Below, in pieces: positions 6,584 to 9,079 of a stretch of DNA of 9,079 bases. The DNA is from SZUA-359 sp039809125. GTDB taxonomy: Bacteria > Patescibacteriota > Saccharimonadia > Saccharimonadales > Saccharimonadaceae. The position numbers and the translations under genes were made by a program. Position 1 is the stretch's first letter. Each line of letters begins with the position of its first letter. Where the stretch lies: the NCBI GenBank assembly GCA_039809125.1, contig JBDHUM010000024.1, forward strand, positions 1 to 9,079. The letters are read 5' to 3'. The notes under the pieces were generated by a model that was not told where the DNA came from, did not search any database, and worked only from the letters and a program-made list of their open reading frames with translations.

Positions 6584-6604
6584 GCATAGTAGCTCCTGTA
6601 TTGA

Positions 6605-7912
6605 TCAGCGAGTGTTTGGAAGTACGTTCCAGGCTTCAGCTACAGTCGCGGGGTCTGCCACTGTCGCTGCTGTAGAGCGGCCGTCGAGCGCTTGCAAAAA
6701 CGAGTTTCGACAGTAAACCTCAGCTTTGCTTGTCCATCTATCCTGCCACCTAGGGCTCGTGCAATCCCACGCCATCGGTTGGCCAAGAGTGCCGTTTTTA
6801 CCTTCAACTAAACGGTATGCCTGAACGACACCCCAGCCATTTGCAGAGGGGTTCAGGATATCGATAATGTCGGGAACAGGTGTGGTGCGTCCACCCAAGT
6901 TAAGTTTTGTCTTGTTGCATGGTAGCTCCGTATTGAAGCATTTACCTCCGTTGATAGAACGAGTGTTCATTGTGTATGGAAAGCTGCTAACGCTTGTGCG
7001 AGTATTTTTACCAGTATCGTACTTGCGACCAAATGCAAAATAGCGCATGGTTGTTTGCTGGACTGCAAGGTTTTGTTTGTCGTTTGGGTAATTGAATGCA
7101 CCCCACGCTCGCATATGTCCGTGCGCTTCGAAAAATGGCAATGTTGCACCGGTTTCTTGGTAACGCTCTTCTTCGGTGCTAAGGAGTGTTAAGTCGGCGT
7201 ATGTCTTACTTTGTGAGATGAATTTCCAATTATAGTTGTCACGTAGTCGAGCGAGATCCTGCCAGCTTGATTGTGTCGTGATACCATTAACGCATGGCCG
7301 CTCCGTTTCATCTGTACGGTCTATGACAACACCTCCGACGCCAAATACTCCGCGTGCACGCATGTCGATAGCATTTTCTTCTAATGTACGTGCGCCAGCA
7401 GGCACCTTGCAGCCATTAGTTGCTTGCCAGTTGCTTCTGCCCCACATTACTGTTATATAGCTTGGATCTGTCGGTGCCGCCTCTGTAATTCGCACTATTG
7501 ACACTGCACGAGGGCCTTTAGGCGTTATGGCATCGGCAGCGAAAACTGCAATTCGGTAATAATCTGGGGCGAGGCCTGAAATGTCGAGCCTATATGTACC
7601 GGTTTTACCATCAGCAGATGTCCGATTGGCGCTAAGGGCTGTCCAAGTTTTACCTAAGGTTCCGCTTGTATTTTGAACATACGCATTATTACATACTCCG
7701 CCTGCTGTTGCTCGGCAGACTACTACGCCAATTTTTGTGACAGCCGTATCGGCAGAGAAAGTGCCTGAAACGGTAAGAGGTGATGAGTTTACGGACGATC
7801 CATCATCGGGTGTTTGTATAGATGTCATTGGTGGTGCGGCAAAGATCGAGGTTGAAACAAAAAATGCGGTAAAAATTGCACTGATACTGATAAATAATAA
7901 TTGCTTTTTCAA
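6605..7912 (-). CDS. Secreted Ig-like plus degenerate NodB-like protein
   Basis: The gene starts with TTG at 7912, supported by a Shine-Dalgarno GAGGAG 6 bases upstream and by a good signal peptide (MKKQ, hydrophobic core 5-24, cleavage near residues 25/26 in SIFAAPP). Residues about 29-143 resemble a beta-sandwich Ig-like domain, with Cys66 and Cys74. Residues about 150-300 have the layout of a NodB/polysaccharide-deacetylase fold: the WQDLARLRDNYNWKFISQS segment (217-235), then TYADLTLLSTEEE, then HGHMRAWGAFNYPND (264-278), a position where deacetylases often have a YP strand. The metal-binding H(S/T)xxH motif reads QSKTY here (Q234, Y238), and no TFDDG motif is seen, so catalysis is doubtful. 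Eight cysteines (66, 74, 168, 207, 325, 332, 384, 401) suggest disulphides outside the membrane. A carbohydrate- or envelope-binding role is an inference. It is 243 bases downstream of the pilin-like gene. Confidence 0.85.
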   Translation of the reverse strand: MKKQLLFISISAIFTAFFVSTSIFAAPPMTSIQTPDDGSSVNSSPLTVSGTFSADTAVTKIGVVVCRATAGGVCNNAYVQNTSGTLGKTWTALSANRTSADGKTGTYRLDISGLAPDYYRIAVFAADAITPKGPRAVSIVRITEAAPTDPSYITVMWGRSNWQATNGCKVPAGARTLEENAIDMRARGVFGVGGVVIDRTDETERPCVNGITTQSSWQDLARLRDNYNWKFISQSKTYADLTLLSTEEERYQETGATLPFFEAHGHMRAWGAFNYPNDKQNLAVQQTTMRYFAFGRKYDTGKNTRTSVSSFPYTMNTRSINGGKCFNTELPCNKTKLNLGGRTTPVPDIIDILNPSANGWGVVQAYRLVEGKNGTLGQPMAWDCTSPRWQDRWTSKAEVYCRNSFLQALDGRSTAATVADPATVAEAWNVLPNTR

Positions 7913-7918
7913 TTTTAA

Positions 7919-7931
7919 CTCCTCGATTATA
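7919..7931 (-). promoter_or_regulatory. -10 box and Shine-Dalgarno deciding the TTG start
   Basis: On the minus strand TATAAT (7931-7926) is followed after one base by GAGGAG (7924-7919), then 6 bases to TTG. The strong Shine-Dalgarno fixes the non-ATG start, and that start is the one that yields an intact signal peptide. The expected transcript would begin within or just before the Shine-Dalgarno, an unusually short leader. No clear -35 is visible. Confidence 0.6.
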
Positions 7932-8155
7932 TAAATGTCTACTAAAAGTATTAATACACAAAATCGATATGTAGGTCAATAACACAGAGGTTTCGTAAAA
8001 AGTTTGGTGAACTGTGTAAAGTCGAAATTGTAGGACTACTCACTCTACCTACTCTACGTGGTTGAGCTAGCATGTCTTTTGCTTATTATCGAAATTTAGC
8101 CAGCGAGCGTGCTCCGCTGTTCAGTTCCTATGCATATATAATATCGCGCGTTGAT
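7932..8155. other. Intergenic stretch between surface genes
   Basis: I see no gene in these 224 bases. At 8101-8119 CAGCG and CGCTG can pair around a short inner stem; on the minus strand a GCTAAATTT run follows, so it may be a weak terminator after the pilin-like gene. A short pyrimidine-rich repeat lies at 8036-8057, with CTACTC at 8036 and 8049 and CTCTAC at 8043 and 8052. Confidence 0.3.
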
Positions 8156-8809
8156 CTAGAGCGGCTGCATTGCCCTAACAGCTTCAACTATTGCGTCTTT
8201 AGGTTCTTCATTTCTTGCCTTTTCGGCAGCTTCATCTTTGTAGTTGCTACAGGCAGCGCCTGGGTACAGTGCGTCTGTGTAATAATAAGTTCCAACCTTG
8301 ATAAGCCCTACGTTGATTCTGCCGCCGTCAGGCTTGATCTCATTATGGTCGTAGAAGTAGCCGTAGGAGTTGGTGATGGTGTCATCAGGCCCAGGGCCAT
8401 CGCCCATAATCGGTATATCCGAGGCAATACCCCTATTTAGAGTAACGGGAAAGTAATTCTCAGAGCAAATACCGTTTGCTTTCTTTAATCGAGCCGTGTA
8501 AAACTTAATAACTGCCTGATTTTTGTCGTGCAAATTCAAGCCCATACCCGTTACCTCGTAAGACAAATCACTGATCTGGTCATTAAGAGGAATTTTTACA
8601 CTCCATTCCTTAACTTCAAGGAACTTCTCCTTTGGAACAGAAGCTTCTTGTTTTGGCGCTTCTTCTTTTTGAGGGGTACCTGTCTGGGTGCTTGATGTTT
8701 TGCTCTTTATGCTGTCGTACACGAGCCAACCAAGAGTTCCAAGCAGTCCAACAACGACAATTATAATAAGTATTTCAACGACACTAAAACCTTTTTGATT
8801 AGTTTTCAT
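8156..8809 (-). CDS. Type IV pilin-like protein with class III signal
   Basis: The true start is ATG 8809, because AAGGAGG lies 5 bases upstream; the longer open frame from 8872 would put 21 extra residues before the signal. The 217-residue precursor opens with a classic prepilin leader: MKTNQKG, predicted prepilin-peptidase cleavage after Gly7, mature Phe1 and Glu5 (Glu12 of the precursor), then a hydrophobic helix (FSVVEILIIIVVVGLLGTLG). A charged linker rich in Lys, Glu and Pro (about 36-60) joins a globular domain with only two cysteines (in NGICSENY and GAACSNY), which may form a disulphide. The short leader and Glu5 are typical of pilins and pseudopilins that assemble into a type IV filament or secretion pseudopilus. 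No pilus motor, platform or peptidase gene is in the window, so it may be an orphan minor pilin or surface adhesin. Confidence 0.9.
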   Translation of the reverse strand: MKTNQKGFSVVEILIIIVVVGLLGTLGWLVYDSIKSKTSSTQTGTPQKEEAPKQEASVPKEKFLEVKEWSVKIPLNDQISDLSYEVTGMGLNLHDKNQAVIKFYTARLKKANGICSENYFPVTLNRGIASDIPIMGDGPGPDDTITNSYGYFYDHNEIKPDGGRINVGLIKVGTYYYTDALYPGAACSNYKDEAAEKARNEEPKDAIVEAVRAMQPL

Positions 8810-8814
8810 GGTAT

Positions 8815-8833
8815 CCTCCTTGTGATTAGTATA
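8815..8833 (-). promoter_or_regulatory. -10 box and Shine-Dalgarno for the pilin-like gene
   Basis: On the minus strand TATACT (8833-8828) lies 6 bases upstream of AAGGAGG (8821-8815), which is 5 bases from the ATG at 8809. This is a near-perfect Shine-Dalgarno and decides the start against the upstream in-frame ATG at 8872. No convincing -35 is seen. As with the other exported protein, the predicted leader is short. Confidence 0.65.
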
Positions 8834-9021
8834 TGACAAGATAGTTTTGAGAGCTACTCTTTTATTTAACATTTAAATAATAACAAGATAAAGAGAATAA
8901 ACGGCAATCGCCACAGGGTAGCTGATTAAATCATCACATCTCTCAACGTCTGGTGTTTCCGGATAGCACAGAATACAGCCTCGCTACAAATATATTGCGT
9001 ACGCCTAGATTAAGCTCACCT

Positions 9022-9027
9022 CATACT
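9022..9027 (+). promoter_or_regulatory. -10 box for the partial plus-strand gene
   Basis: CATACT (5 of 6 consensus bases) ends 9 bases before the ATG at 9037. The gap lacks a clear Shine-Dalgarno. The geometry matches the der, pseudouridine synthase and regulator starts. Confidence 0.35.
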
Positions 9028-9036
9028 TTAGTAGGC

Positions 9037-9079
9037 ATGAAAAAAGACCCATCTTTATCCAATGCGTCCCTTTTGGTGA
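9037..9079 (+). CDS. Start of a truncated plus-strand gene
   Basis: ATG opens a frame that reads MKKDPSLSNASLLV and is still open at the window edge. Only 14 codons are available, so no family can be named. Support comes from the basic start and from the -10-like CATACT with the 9-base spacing common here. It would be divergent from the pilin-like gene, with about 230 bases between the two starts; that gap holds both promoters and nothing else I can recognise. Confidence 0.4.
   Translation, partial: MKKDPSLSNASLLV

Noticed and set aside
8036..8057. CRISPR-like or tandem repeat at the CTACTC/CTCTAC run
   Set aside because: Only two short, irregular copies within 22 bases; no spacer-repeat periodicity.
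8072..8440. 122-codon plus-strand frame opposite the pilin-like gene
   Set aside because: The minus strand has a Shine-Dalgarno, prepilin leader and coherent protein; the plus frame has neither a ribosome-binding site nor a recognisable fold.
8810..8872. 21-residue N-terminal extension of the pilin-like protein
   Set aside because: It would bury the prepilin leader behind a charged stretch and ignore the strong Shine-Dalgarno at 8815-8821; the -10 box also lies inside it.

Overview
The window looks like part of a small-genome bacterial chromosome, most likely from the Candidate Phyla Radiation (Patescibacteria) and perhaps Candidatus Saccharibacteria. This is an inference, not proof. It rests on the gene mix: a Der GTPase beside an RsuA/RluB-type pseudouridine synthase, a PAS histidine kinase with a response regulator that both carry long Pro/Ala/Thr-rich tails, a lone type IV pilin-like protein and a secreted Cys-rich protein. 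TGA serves as an ordinary stop (several genes end in it), which argues against the UGA=Gly code of Gracilibacteria and Absconditabacteria. There is no rRNA, tRNA, IS element or CRISPR array to fix the lineage.

Layout. Positions 1-172 hold the 3' part of a strongly structured, unassigned plus-strand transcript ending in a Rho-independent terminator. That terminator touches the stop codon of the convergent der gene. From about 5228 down to 170, four minus-strand genes are packed with gaps of only 25 to 52 bases: sensor histidine kinase, response regulator, S4-domain rRNA pseudouridine synthase, and the ribosome-assembly GTPase Der. About 300 bases without a convincing gene follow (5229-5524). 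A second minus-strand group then reads, in transcription order, a type IV pilin-like protein (8809-8156), a secreted protein with an Ig-like domain and a degenerate NodB-like domain (7912-6605), a 16-codon candidate leader ORF (6570-6520) and a 330-residue unknown protein (6517-5525). A plus-strand gene begins at 9037 and runs off the end.

How the parts may work together. The kinase and regulator form an evident phosphorelay pair, but the regulator has no DNA-binding output domain. The two downstream genes act on the ribosome or rRNA. The pilin-like and secreted proteins belong to the cell surface.

The most striking signal is in the start regions. Five starts (der, the pseudouridine synthase, the response regulator, the 16-codon ORF and the partial plus-strand gene) have a -10-like hexamer only 7 to 9 bases before ATG and no Shine-Dalgarno, as expected of leaderless mRNAs. 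The two exported-protein genes instead have a strong Shine-Dalgarno placed directly after a -10 box. The most unusual proteins are the tailed kinase/regulator pair, the NodB-like protein whose two expected metal-binding histidines are Gln and Tyr, and the unknown 330-residue protein.
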